DNA of 64,000 bases from the NCBI GenBank assembly GCA_963837805.1, contig CAWIOU010000023.1, positions 310,001 to 374,000 on the forward strand, read 5' to 3'. This DNA is from Bog-756 sp963837805. Its GTDB lineage: Bacteria > Actinomycetota > Acidimicrobiia > Acidimicrobiales > RAAP-2. The position numbers were made by a program, and so were the translations under genes. The notes under the pieces are model-generated. The model searched no databases and had not been told where the DNA came from. It worked only from the letters and a program-made list of their open reading frames with translations. Shown here piece by piece: positions 16,959 to 24,268 of the stretch (within the stretch, counting starts at the first letter, position 1; each line of letters begins with the position of its first letter).

Positions 16959-18065
16959 TCAGAAGGTGAGGACGCCGCGGGCCAACTTGCCGGCCTCCAT
17001 GTCCTCGACGATCTCCCGGAACCCCTCGAGGGGCCGCTCTTCGGTGACCAGCTCGTCGAGCATCAACCTGCCCGAAAGGTAGAGCTCCACCATCAGGGGG
17101 ATGTCGTGGTGCGGGCGCGACGATCCGTAGCGGCAGCCGAGCAGGCCGCGGTCCACGTAGGCGAGGGCGTTGACGTCGACCGCCACCTCGGTGCCCTGGG
17201 GCGGGATGCCGATGGCCAGCGCGTTGCCGCCCCAGTCGAGCACGTCGAGGGCGTTGCGCAGCACGGCGGGATGGCCCACGCAGTCGAACGACCAGTTGAC
17301 CCCGCCTGTCCAACCCAGCGCCCCGGTCACCCGGTCCGGCCCCGGGGGGACCAGTTCGCGGATGGCCGCCACCGCGTCGGTGGACGAGGCGTCGACGAAG
17401 TGGGTGGCCCCGAACTGGCGGGCCAGGTCCTCCTTGGAGGCCAGGGTGTCCACGGCCACGATCCGGCTGGCGCCGGCCAGCCGCAGGCCCTGGATCACGT
17501 TGAGCCCGACGCCGCCCACACCGAACACCGCGGCGGTGTCGCCGGCCTGCACCTTGGCCCGGTTGAGCACCGAGCCCACCCCGGTTAGGACCCCGCACCC
17601 GATGAGGCAGGCCGAGGTCATGGGGACGTCCTTGGAGATCTTCACGGCCTGGACCTCCTTCACGATGGTCGACTCGGTGAACACCGAGGTGCCGGCGAAG
17701 TTCGATGCCGGCTCACCCTTGAAGGTGAAGGGCTGGGACACGTTGCCCAGTGTCTTGACACACCAGGTGGGATGGCCGGTGCTGCAGGCGCGGCAGTGGC
17801 CACAGCTCTGGAGGGTGGCGATGACCACGTGGTCGCCGACCTTGACCGCGGTGACCTCCGAGCCGACCGCCTCCACCACCCCGGCACCCTCGTGCCCGAG
17901 CACCGAAGGTGCCTTCCACGGGATGGTCCCGTTGATCACCGACAGATCGCTGTGGCACACGCCGGCGGCCCCGATGGCCACCCGGACCTCGGTGGGACCG
18001 GGGTCGGCGACCTCCAGCTGGTCGGTGACCTCCACGTCGTCACCCGTGTACACGATGCCTCGCAT
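16959..18065 (-). CDS. Zinc-dependent medium-chain alcohol dehydrogenase
   Basis: 368 residues. Catalytic zinc ligands appear in GVCHSDLSV (Cys-His) and GHEGAG; the structural zinc lobe is CGHCRACSTGHPTWC with its four cysteines. A GVGGVGLNVIQG nucleotide-binding loop and the following AVDTLASK (Asp) point to NAD. It resembles the class III/actinobacterial NDMA- or mycothiol-type ADHs in length. It probably oxidises a primary alcohol (such as a P450 product) to an aldehyde. The start at 18065 is preceded by GAGAGGGAG, and three 11-bp repeats lie directly upstream. Confidence 0.92.
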   Translation of the reverse strand: MRGIVYTGDDVEVTDQLEVADPGPTEVRVAIGAAGVCHSDLSVINGTIPWKAPSVLGHEGAGVVEAVGSEVTAVKVGDHVVIATLQSCGHCRACSTGHPTWCVKTLGNVSQPFTFKGEPASNFAGTSVFTESTIVKEVQAVKISKDVPMTSACLIGCGVLTGVGSVLNRAKVQAGDTAAVFGVGGVGLNVIQGLRLAGASRIVAVDTLASKEDLARQFGATHFVDASSTDAVAAIRELVPPGPDRVTGALGWTGGVNWSFDCVGHPAVLRNALDVLDWGGNALAIGIPPQGTEVAVDVNALAYVDRGLLGCRYGSSRPHHDIPLMVELYLSGRLMLDELVTEERPLEGFREIVEDMEAGKLARGVLTF

Positions 18066-18080
18066 GGCACTCCCTCTCTT

Positions 18081-18113
18081 CGTTGCTCAGTCGTTGCTCG
18101 TTCGTTGCTCAGT
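18081..18113. repeat. Three 11-bp direct repeats in the ADH leader
   Basis: CGTTGCTC recurs at 18081, 18092 and 18103, each followed by AGT, GTT and AGT. The 11-bp spacing places the copies on one face of the helix. They lie 16 bp before the ADH start within the 86-bp gap after the FadD3-like gene, a position fit for a regulator or for control of the mRNA leader. Confidence 0.7.
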
Positions 18114-18151
18114 TGGAACATCCGGTCAGGCGCGGTGGTCGGGGGTGGGCC

Positions 18152-19846
18152 TCATCCTGCCGGTGCGAACCGCTCCCGCAGCTCGCGCTTGAGCACCTTG
18201 CCGCTGGCGTTGACCGGCAGGACCTCGATGGCCAGGACCTCACGGGGCACCTTGTAGTTGGCCATCCGCTCACGGGTCCAGTCGAGCAGCTCCCCGCCCA
18301 GGTCGGGGACACCGGGCGGGCCGGGCGCGAAGCCGTCGGGGGCGACGCCGTCGGCCGGCACCACCAGGGCCAGGCCGACCTCACCCAGTCGCCGGTCGGG
18401 CACACCGACCACCGCCACCTGCCCGACGGCGGGATGGAGGCGGAGGACGGCTTCGACCTCGGCCGGGTAGACGTTGAACCCTCCGCTCACGTACATGTCC
18501 TTGAGGCGGTCGGTGATGGTGACGTTGCCGTCCGGGTCCATCACCCCCACGTCGCCGGTGTGCAGCCACCCGTCGATGTCGATGGCCTCGTCGGTGGCCT
18601 CGGAGTCGTTGAAGTAGCCCCGCATCACGTTGTACCCGCGGACCACGATCTCACCGGCCTCGCCCCGCGCCAGCTCGGCCCCCCCGCCGTCGACGATCCG
18701 CACGTCCACGTCGGGGATGGCCCGGCCCGACGTCCCCGAGATGACCTCGGCGGAGTCGCCCCGGCGGCACATGGTGACCGTCCCGGTGGCCTCGGTCAGT
18801 CCGTAGGCGGTGAGCACGGTCTCGATCTCGAGGTCGGTCCACAGCCCCTTCACCAGCTCGACCGGGACCACGGCCGCTCCGGTGACCACCAGGCGCAGCG
18901 AGGACAGGTCGAACCCCTTGCGCTCGGGATGGTCGAGGATGGACTGGAAGATGGTGGGCGGTCCGGGGAGCACGGTGATGTGCTCGGCCTCGACCCGCGC
19001 CATGAGCCGCTCCACGTCGAACACCGGCTCGGGGATCATGGTGGCCCCGGTCATCAGGCAGGCCAGGATGCCGGCCTTGTAGCCGAAGGTGTGGAAGAAG
19101 GGGTTCACGATGAGGTAGCGGTCGCCGTGGCTGAGCCCGACCACTTCGGACCAGGTGGCGAAGGTACGCAGGGTCTGGCCGTGGGTGGACATGGCCCCCT
19201 TGGGCCGGCCGGTGGTCCCCGAGGTGAACACCAGGTCGGAGAGGTCTCCCGAGGTGATCGAGGCGGTCCGGCCGGCGGCCACGTCGGCCGAGCAGGCCCC
19301 ACCCTCCTGGAGGAAGATCTCCCAGTCGACCACCGGATCGCCCTTGGCCGTCGGGGTCGCGGTCACCCCGTCGGTCCGGCGCAGGACCACCACCCGCTCG
19401 AGCTCGGGAACCCGGGCGCCGGCGGTGACCGCCTCGTCGAGCAGCCGGGTGTAGTCGTTGCCGAGGAACCCGTCCACCGTGAACAGCAGGCGGGCGCCCG
19501 ACTGGGCCAGGATCCCGGCCGCCTCGGCCCCCTTGAACCGCGTGTTGAGCGGGACCAGCAGGGCGCCGGCGCCCACCGCGCCGAGGGCGGCGATCATCCA
19601 CTCGGCGCAGTTGGGTGCCCAGATGGCCACCCGGTCGCCGCGCTCGATCCCGTTGGCCACGATGGCCCGGGTGGCCGAGGCCACCTCGTCGGCCAGCTGG
19701 TCGAAGGTGAGGCGGATGGTCGAGCCCCCCGGCCCGTGGACGTCCACCACCGCCTCCAACTCGCCGAAGCGGGCGGCGGCATCCTCCACCAGTCCGGGGA
19801 TGGTCCCCCACTGCAGATCCCCGCGGGGATCGATCACATCTGACAC
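18152..19846 (-). CDS. fadD3: FadD3-like acyl-CoA ligase (HIP-CoA ligase candidate)
   Basis: 564 residues; a GTG at 19837 (three codons in) is better spaced from GGAG and may be the true start. P-loop FTSGTTGRPKG, YGLTEATG, DGWLHTGDVGVMD, DRLKDMYVSGGFNVYPAEVE and the C-terminal NASGKVLKRELRER are complete. The N-terminal opening (LQWGTIPGLVEDAAARFGE) and the gene's position beside FadE30- and IpdF-like genes match FadD3, which in Mycobacterium and Rhodococcus activates the steroid C/D-ring product 3aalpha-H-4alpha(3'-propanoate)-7abeta-methylhexahydro-1,5-indanedione (HIP) to its CoA ester. The specific symbol rests on this context more than on residues. Confidence 0.82.
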   Translation of the reverse strand: MSDVIDPRGDLQWGTIPGLVEDAAARFGELEAVVDVHGPGGSTIRLTFDQLADEVASATRAIVANGIERGDRVAIWAPNCAEWMIAALGAVGAGALLVPLNTRFKGAEAAGILAQSGARLLFTVDGFLGNDYTRLLDEAVTAGARVPELERVVVLRRTDGVTATPTAKGDPVVDWEIFLQEGGACSADVAAGRTASITSGDLSDLVFTSGTTGRPKGAMSTHGQTLRTFATWSEVVGLSHGDRYLIVNPFFHTFGYKAGILACLMTGATMIPEPVFDVERLMARVEAEHITVLPGPPTIFQSILDHPERKGFDLSSLRLVVTGAAVVPVELVKGLWTDLEIETVLTAYGLTEATGTVTMCRRGDSAEVISGTSGRAIPDVDVRIVDGGGAELARGEAGEIVVRGYNVMRGYFNDSEATDEAIDIDGWLHTGDVGVMDPDGNVTITDRLKDMYVSGGFNVYPAEVEAVLRLHPAVGQVAVVGVPDRRLGEVGLALVVPADGVAPDGFAPGPPGVPDLGGELLDWTRERMANYKVPREVLAIEVLPVNASGKVLKRELRERFAPAG

Positions 19847-19896
19847 TCCGTCAGGGTACTGCGATCATCGGCTCGGGGAGGCTGGGATCATCGGGC

Positions 19897-20721
19897 CTAG
19901 GGATGCTGGCTGCTCACCGACACCACCTCGCCGGTCATGAAGGTGGCGTACTCACTGGCCAGGAAGGTGATGACGTTGGCCACCTCCCACACCTCGGCCC
20001 CCCGGCCGAACACCTCGCGCCGGCTCAGCTCCTCCAACTCGTCGTCGGGCATCACCTTGTTGAGGAAGGGATGGACGGCCAGGCTGGGGGAGACCGCGTT
20101 GACGCGGACGCCGTGGCCCACCGCCTCGACGGCGGCGCAGCGGGTGAGGGCCATCACCCCGGCCTTGGCCGCGGCGTAGTGGGACTGCCCGGCCTGGGCC
20201 CGCCAGCCGAGCACCGAGGCGTTGTTGACGATGACCCCTCCCCCGGGGCGGGCGTAGAAGTGTCGGAGGGCGGCCCGCATACAACGGAAGGTGCCGGTCA
20301 GGGTGACGTCGAGAACCAGGTCCCACTGCTCGTCGGTCATGTCCACCACGTCGACCTTGCCCCCGAGGCCGGCGTTGTTGACGGCTACGTCGAACCGCCC
20401 GTGACGCGCCGCGGCCGAGTCGTAGAGGTGCTGCACCTGGGTCTCGTCGGTCACGTTGCAGGGCACAGCCAGGGGGCGCGCCCCGGCCAGCTCGGCCAGC
20501 GCGTCGGCCGCCTCCCCGAGCCGGCGCTCGTGGGCGTCCGAGATGACCACCGTGGCCCCTTCCTCCACGCACCGCTTGGCGGTGGCGAACCCGATGCCGG
20601 TGCCGGCGGCGGCGGTGACCACCACCACCTTGCCGGTGAGGAGCCCGTGGCCCGGCGGAGGAGCCGGCGCCTCGGGTCGCCCTGCACCGCCGGCCGGTCC
20701 GGCCGAGTTGGCGTCGGTCAT
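19897..20721 (-). CDS. ipdF: IpdF-like short-chain reductase of steroid C/D-ring breakdown
   Basis: 274 residues. The unusual glycine motif TAAAGTGIG (36-44), VNNAGLGG, the catalytic Ser169 in NNASVLGWRAQ, Tyr182-Lys186 in SHYAAAKAG, and the ending GEVVSVSSQHP are close to mycobacterial Rv3559c (IpdF), which reduces the 5-oxo group of the HIP-derived CoA thioester. Translation is coupled to the FadE30-like gene (ATGA overlap, 20718-20721), the same gene neighbour as in Mycobacterium (Rv3559c-Rv3560c). A low-complexity Pro/Ala/Gly leader of ~25 residues precedes the fold. Confidence 0.85.
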   Translation of the reverse strand: MTDANSAGPAGGAGRPEAPAPPPGHGLLTGKVVVVTAAAGTGIGFATAKRCVEEGATVVISDAHERRLGEAADALAELAGARPLAVPCNVTDETQVQHLYDSAAARHGRFDVAVNNAGLGGKVDVVDMTDEQWDLVLDVTLTGTFRCMRAALRHFYARPGGGVIVNNASVLGWRAQAGQSHYAAAKAGVMALTRCAAVEAVGHGVRVNAVSPSLAVHPFLNKVMPDDELEELSRREVFGRGAEVWEVANVITFLASEYATFMTGEVVSVSSQHP

Positions 20722-21908
20722 CGCACTGCCCCCTTGGGTTCGGGCGGCAGGCCGAGCACCCGCTCGCCGATGATGTTCTTCTGGATCTCGTTCGAGCCCC
20801 CGTAGATGGTCTCCGAGCGGCTGAAGAGGAAGGTGCGCTGGAACTCGCCGAGCTCGTAGGGGAACCCGTCGGCCACCATCCCCGCCGGACCCAGCACGTC
20901 GATGGCCAGCTCGCCGAGGGATCGGTGCCAGCTGGCCCAGTAGAGCTTGCTGATCGACGCCTCGGGGGGCGCCACCGGTCCGTCGATGCCGGACAGGCTG
21001 CGCAGTGTGTTGTACCGGAGGATCTCGAGTTCACCGTAGGAGCGGGCCAGGCGCTGGCGGATGACCGGATCCGACGATCGCCCGTTGGCTCTGGCCACGC
21101 CCACGAGGTGGTCGAGCTGGCGCCGGAACGAGAGCTGGTGGCCGAGCAGGCCCACCCCCCGTTCGAAGGCCAGGGTGGCGAGGGCCACCCGCCAGCCGTC
21201 CCCGACCTCGCCGACCACGTTGTCGGCCGCGGTCCGGGCCCCGTCGAAGAAGACCTCGTTGAACTCGGAGGTCCGGGTCAGCTGGGTGATGGGCCGGACC
21301 TCGATGCCGGGCTGGTCCATCGGCACCAGCAGGTAGGACAGGCCCTTGTGCCGGAGCGAGCCCGCCTCGGTGCGGCAGACGGCGAAGCACCAGTCGGACT
21401 GGTGGGCCAGCGACGTCCACACCTTCTGGCCGGTGATCACCCACTCGTCCCCGTCGAGCACGGCCCGGGTCTGCACGTTGGCCAGGTCGCTGCCCGCGTC
21501 GGGCTCGGAGTACCCCTGGCACCAGAGCTCCCGGCCGGCGGTGATGGGCGGGAGGAACCGCGCCTTCTGCTCGTCGGTGCCGTAGTGGATGATGGTCGGA
21601 CCGATGAGCCCCTCGCCGAGGATGCTCACCCGGCCCGGGGCCCTGGCCTTCACGTACTCCTCGTTGAAGATGACCTGTTGAGCGATGGGGGCGCCCCGGC
21701 CTCCGTACCCGACCGGCCATCCGATGCAGGTCCACCGGTCGGCGGCCAGCACCTTCTCCCACTCGAGCCGGGTCTCGAACCCGAATGTCTCGTCCCCCGA
21801 CCCGCCTCGCCCGCCCAGGGCGGCGAAGTCACCGACCACATGGGCCTCCAACCAGGCGCGGACCTCGAGGCGGAAGGCCTCGTCCTCGGGTCGGTCTCGA
21901 AGGTCCAT
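20718..21908 (-). CDS. fadE30: FadE30-like acyl-CoA dehydrogenase
   Basis: 396 residues from the ATG at 21908 (MDLRDRPEDEAF). Landmarks: CIGWPVGYGGRGAP, ELWCQGYSEPDAGSDLANVQ, ITGQKVWTSLAHQSDWCF, TSEFNEVFFDGART, and the C-terminal TIYGGSNEIQKNIIGERVLGLP. These segments closely follow mycobacterial FadE30, a KstR2-regulon ACAD that desaturates the HIP-derived side chain. It is the first gene of the long leftward cluster, so its upstream region (21909-22059) should contain the main promoter; I find no convincing KstR2 box there. Confidence 0.87.
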   Translation of the reverse strand: MDLRDRPEDEAFRLEVRAWLEAHVVGDFAALGGRGGSGDETFGFETRLEWEKVLAADRWTCIGWPVGYGGRGAPIAQQVIFNEEYVKARAPGRVSILGEGLIGPTIIHYGTDEQKARFLPPITAGRELWCQGYSEPDAGSDLANVQTRAVLDGDEWVITGQKVWTSLAHQSDWCFAVCRTEAGSLRHKGLSYLLVPMDQPGIEVRPITQLTRTSEFNEVFFDGARTAADNVVGEVGDGWRVALATLAFERGVGLLGHQLSFRRQLDHLVGVARANGRSSDPVIRQRLARSYGELEILRYNTLRSLSGIDGPVAPPEASISKLYWASWHRSLGELAIDVLGPAGMVADGFPYELGEFQRTFLFSRSETIYGGSNEIQKNIIGERVLGLPPEPKGAVR

Positions 21909-22059
21909 GGTCGGCGGGTCCTGTGGCGTCGGTGGGTGGACGGATCGGCAAGGTTGCGATCGAGCCCGCGTCCGGCGAATGCCCCTCGAAAGCTGACGAG
22001 ACGCTAGCAAACCGGGGTGCGGGCGCCGTCGGGCCGACTACGGCTGTTGACCGGGAACA

Positions 22060-22084
22060 CCCCGCCGCTCCGGGGCGTTTTATT
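22060..22084 (+). terminator. Hairpin with T-rich tail in the msrB leader
   Basis: CCCCG (22060-22064), loop ccgctc, CGGGG (22071-22075), then CGTTTTATT. This is the form of an intrinsic terminator on the + strand, but it lies 60-85 bp before msrB rather than after a gene. It could stop antisense reading from the fadE30 promoter region or attenuate msrB. Confidence 0.4.
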
Positions 22085-22145
22085 GGGTACTGGTGGGCGG
22101 AGCCGCCCCGTGGGGGGCGGCCGGCCGGCAGGAAGAGGAGATGGA

Positions 22146-22571
22146 ATGAGTAAGGACACCGGAACAGGCACCGGAGACCGCGTCGAGCTGACCGAGGAGG
22201 AGTGGAAGGCCAAGCTGTCTCCCGAGCGCTACGCCGTACTCCGGAAGAAGGGCACCGAGCCGGCGTGGTCGGGTGAGCTGCTGCACGTCGAGGGGACCGG
22301 CATGTTCACCTGTGCCGGGTGCGGCGCCGCGCTGTTCCCGAGCGACACCAAGTTCGAGTCCGGATCGGGATGGCCCAGCTTCTACCGGGCCCTGGACGAC
22401 GGTGTCATCGATGAGCACACCGACCGGAGCTTCGGGATGGCGCGGACCGAGATCACCTGTGCCCGGTGCGGAGGGCATCTCGGCCACGTGTTCCCCGACG
22501 GGCCGGCCCCGACCGGCCAGCGCTACTGCGTGAACTCGCTGTCCATCGAGTACGAGCCCACGGAGGGCTGA
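22146..22571 (+). CDS. msrB: Peptide-methionine (R)-S-oxide reductase MsrB
   Basis: 141 residues from the ATG at 22146, preceded by AGAGGAGATG. Two CxxC zinc pairs (FTCAGCGA and ITCARCGGH), the substrate motif SGSGWPSFY, the HLGHVF motif and the catalytic Cys in RYCVNSLSIEY are all present, with normal family length. It reduces the R form of methionine sulfoxide in oxidised proteins, using thioredoxin. Its neighbours, an encapsulin system and a PerR-rubrerythrin unit, also deal with redox stress. Confidence 0.96.
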   Translation: MSKDTGTGTGDRVELTEEEWKAKLSPERYAVLRKKGTEPAWSGELLHVEGTGMFTCAGCGAALFPSDTKFESGSGWPSFYRALDDGVIDEHTDRSFGMARTEITCARCGGHLGHVFPDGPAPTGQRYCVNSLSIEYEPTEG

Positions 22572-22804
22572 CCACCGGCCGACCCGGGTCCTCCCGGGTC
22601 GGGCTCGGCCGGGTCGGGCTCGGCCGGGTCGCCCTCGGCCACCAGGCGCTCTTCGAGCAGCAGGAAGAGGTCGCCGAGGGCGTCGGCCTCGCCCAGACGA
22701 CCGGTGCGGACCAGGCAACGGTCGGCATCGGCCAGCGCCTGGCAGGCGGAGAACACCTCGTCCTTGCTCAGGCGGACGGACGCCGTGAAGCGGGTCGGGG
22801 TCAA
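22523..22804 (-). CDS. Small protein coupled to ssb, function unknown
   Basis: 93 residues. Its start overlaps the ssb stop (22801-22804, ATGA), which is the main reason to accept it. The first ~58 residues (TRFTASVRLSKDEVFSACQAL...EADALGDLFLLLEERLVAEGD) look like a folded alpha-helical domain. Then a PAEPD repeat and a tail follow that overlap the end of msrB on the other strand by 49 bp, so the true end may be earlier in evolution and the tail is probably not conserved. Confidence 0.55.
   Translation of the reverse strand: MTPTRFTASVRLSKDEVFSACQALADADRCLVRTGRLGEADALGDLFLLLEERLVAEGDPAEPDPAEPDPGGPGSAGGQPSVGSYSMDSEFTQ
22596..22640. repeat. Three 15-bp tandem repeats coding a PAEPD-type peptide
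   Basis: Units GGGTCGGGCTCGGCC at 22596 and 22611, and a variant at 22626, lie inside the small ssb-coupled gene, in frame (five residues per unit on the - strand), so copy number could change without breaking the frame. Confidence 0.7.
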
Positions 22805-23241
22805 CCCGCTCCCACCGCTTCGTCCTCGGTGTCCGTGCTTCCGTTGGCGACACCGGGATCGGCATCGATCCCCTGGTGGCGCTCGACCTTGTGCACGTCG
22901 ACGGTGGCGAACCGGAGACTGGCGCCGACCTCGTCGGCCACGATCTCCACCTTGAAGCGGCGATCGCCGTCCTCGGTCTCCCAGCTGCGCTGCTCGAGGC
23001 GGCCGGTGACCAGGACGCGCATGCCCTTGGTCAGGCTCAAGGCGACATTCTCGGCGAGGTCACGCCAGGTGACCACATCGAAGAACGATGTCGATTCCTC
23101 CCACTCGTTGGTCTCGCGATTCTGCCAGCGGCGGTTGACGGCCACACCGAGCGTGGTGGTGGCCTGGCCCTCCCGGGTGTAACGGATCTCCGGATCGCGG
23201 GTCAGGTTGCCGGTGATGGTGGTGGTGGTTGCCGGACTCAT
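22801..23241 (-). CDS. ssb: Single-stranded DNA-binding protein (SsbB-like paralogue)
   Basis: 146 residues with one OB fold: TTITGNLTRDPEIRYTREGQ, TLGVAVNRRWQ, STSFFDVVTWRDLAENVALSLTKGMRVLVTGRLEQRSWE. The fold ends near residue 115 and the C-terminal ~30 residues are acidic but end in DEAVGAG rather than the DDxPF tip that recruits repair proteins. It may therefore be the second, SsbB-type paralogue of Actinobacteria rather than the essential replication SSB, which is normally beside rpsF/rpsR (not present here). Confidence 0.9.
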   Translation of the reverse strand: MSPATTTTITGNLTRDPEIRYTREGQATTTLGVAVNRRWQNRETNEWEESTSFFDVVTWRDLAENVALSLTKGMRVLVTGRLEQRSWETEDGDRRFKVEIVADEVGASLRFATVDVHKVERHQGIDADPGVANGSTDTEDEAVGAG

Positions 23242-23382
23242 GGTGTTCCCCTTCTCTCGTGCACACGAGGGCTGTGCCGCCGCGACCGACTGTTGGCCTC
23301 GGTTCGGGTCGACCCCGTTCGGGGCGACGGTGCCATGGTGGGAGGGCGACCTTGCCCGGGCCCGGGCCGGTCAGCTGCCCGC

Positions 23383-23470
23383 GACCTTGCCGGTCGGAAG
23401 GGCAGACCTTGCCGGTCGGAAGAGCAGACCTTGCCGGTCGGAAGAGCCGACCTTGCCGGTCGGATGAATT
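23383..23470. repeat. Four 22-bp tandem repeats between ssb and the encapsulin operon
   Basis: Units start at 23383, 23405, 23427 and 23449, each beginning GACCTTGCCGGTCGGAAG; the last one diverges at its end (GGATGAATT). Each unit holds a GACC-TTGCC-GGTC hairpin. A partial related sequence occurs at 23348. The array fills the middle of the 322-bp space between divergent ssb and the nitrobindin-like gene; no spacer-repeat structure of a CRISPR is present. Confidence 0.9.
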
Positions 23471-23563
23471 GCCCGGTGACGACAGAAATCGGGTCGACCT
23501 ACACTGACGGGCACCGGCCGACACGACGGTGCCACGAGCAGGGAAGCGAGGAATCGGGCTGCG

Positions 23564-24268
23564 ATGGAGTTCACCGCGGGAGAGCCGTACGGCGACGACA
23601 TCTACACCGAGCCCGACGGCGATCCCGACACCCTCTCCGAACTCGGTCCCCTCTCCCCGATGGCCGGAGTCTGGGAGGGCACCGGCGGGGCCGACGAGCA
23701 CCCGGTGGCCGAGGGGACCGAGAAGAATGCATTCTTCGAGCACTACGAGCTTCAGCCCATCGATCGCCAGACCAACGGGCCCCAGCTCTACTACGGCCTC
23801 CGCTACCACACCCACATCGTCAAACCGGGAGAGGTCGAGACCTTCCACGACCAGGTGGGCTACTGGCTGTGGGAGCCGGCCACCCGGACCGTCGCCCTCA
23901 CCCTCGGCATCCCCCGGGCTCAGGTCCTGCTGGCCGGGGGCACCGTCGAGCCGGACGCCACCGAGTTCGAGGTGCGGGCCGAGGTCGGTTCCGAGATCTA
24001 CGGGATCTTGTCCAACCCCTTCCTCGACCAGGCGTTCCGAACACTCAGCTACCGGATGCACGTGACGGTGCACCCGAACGGCACCTGGTCCTACGAGGAG
24101 GAAGGGGTCTTGGAGATCCCCGACCGCACCGAGCCCTTCTCCCACATCGATCGCAACACCCTCACCAGAGTCGAGCCGCCCACCCCAAATCCGTTGGCCT
24201 TGGCCGCGGCGGGTGACAGCAGTCTCGGCATCGGCAACCTACGACATGAAAGCAGGACACTCCCATGA
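23564..24268 (+). CDS. Nitrobindin-like heme-binding beta-barrel with encapsulin cargo-loading peptide
   Basis: 234 residues. The core (about 28-202) has the nitrobindin/THAP4-type signature GVWEGTG at 35-41, a beta-strand-rich middle (YYGLRYHTHIV, FHDQVGYWLWEPATRTVALTLGIPRAQVLLAGG in two segments) and a C-terminal His194 in FSHIDRNTLTR at the place of the heme-ligating His. Nitrobindins bind ferric heme and react with NO or peroxynitrite. After a Pro/Ala linker (204-217) the protein ends DSSLGIGNLRHESRTLP; SLGIGNLR is the classic shape of family 1 encapsulin targeting peptides (compare SLGIGSLK/R of DyP cargo). It overlaps the encapsulin start by ATGA, so it is very likely the native cargo. 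Confidence 0.85.
   Translation: MEFTAGEPYGDDIYTEPDGDPDTLSELGPLSPMAGVWEGTGGADEHPVAEGTEKNAFFEHYELQPIDRQTNGPQLYYGLRYHTHIVKPGEVETFHDQVGYWLWEPATRTVALTLGIPRAQVLLAGGTVEPDATEFEVRAEVGSEIYGILSNPFLDQAFRTLSYRMHVTVHPNGTWSYEEEGVLEIPDRTEPFSHIDRNTLTRVEPPTPNPLALAAAGDSSLGIGNLRHESRTLP

Noticed and set aside
21909..22059. A KstR2 operator (AnCAAGnnCTTGnT) before the fadE30-like gene
   Set aside because: Only a weak GCAAGGTTGC palindrome is present; it misses the consensus, so no operator is claimed.
23383..23470. The 22-bp repeats as a small CRISPR array
   Set aside because: Units are directly adjacent with no spacers, and no cas genes are present.
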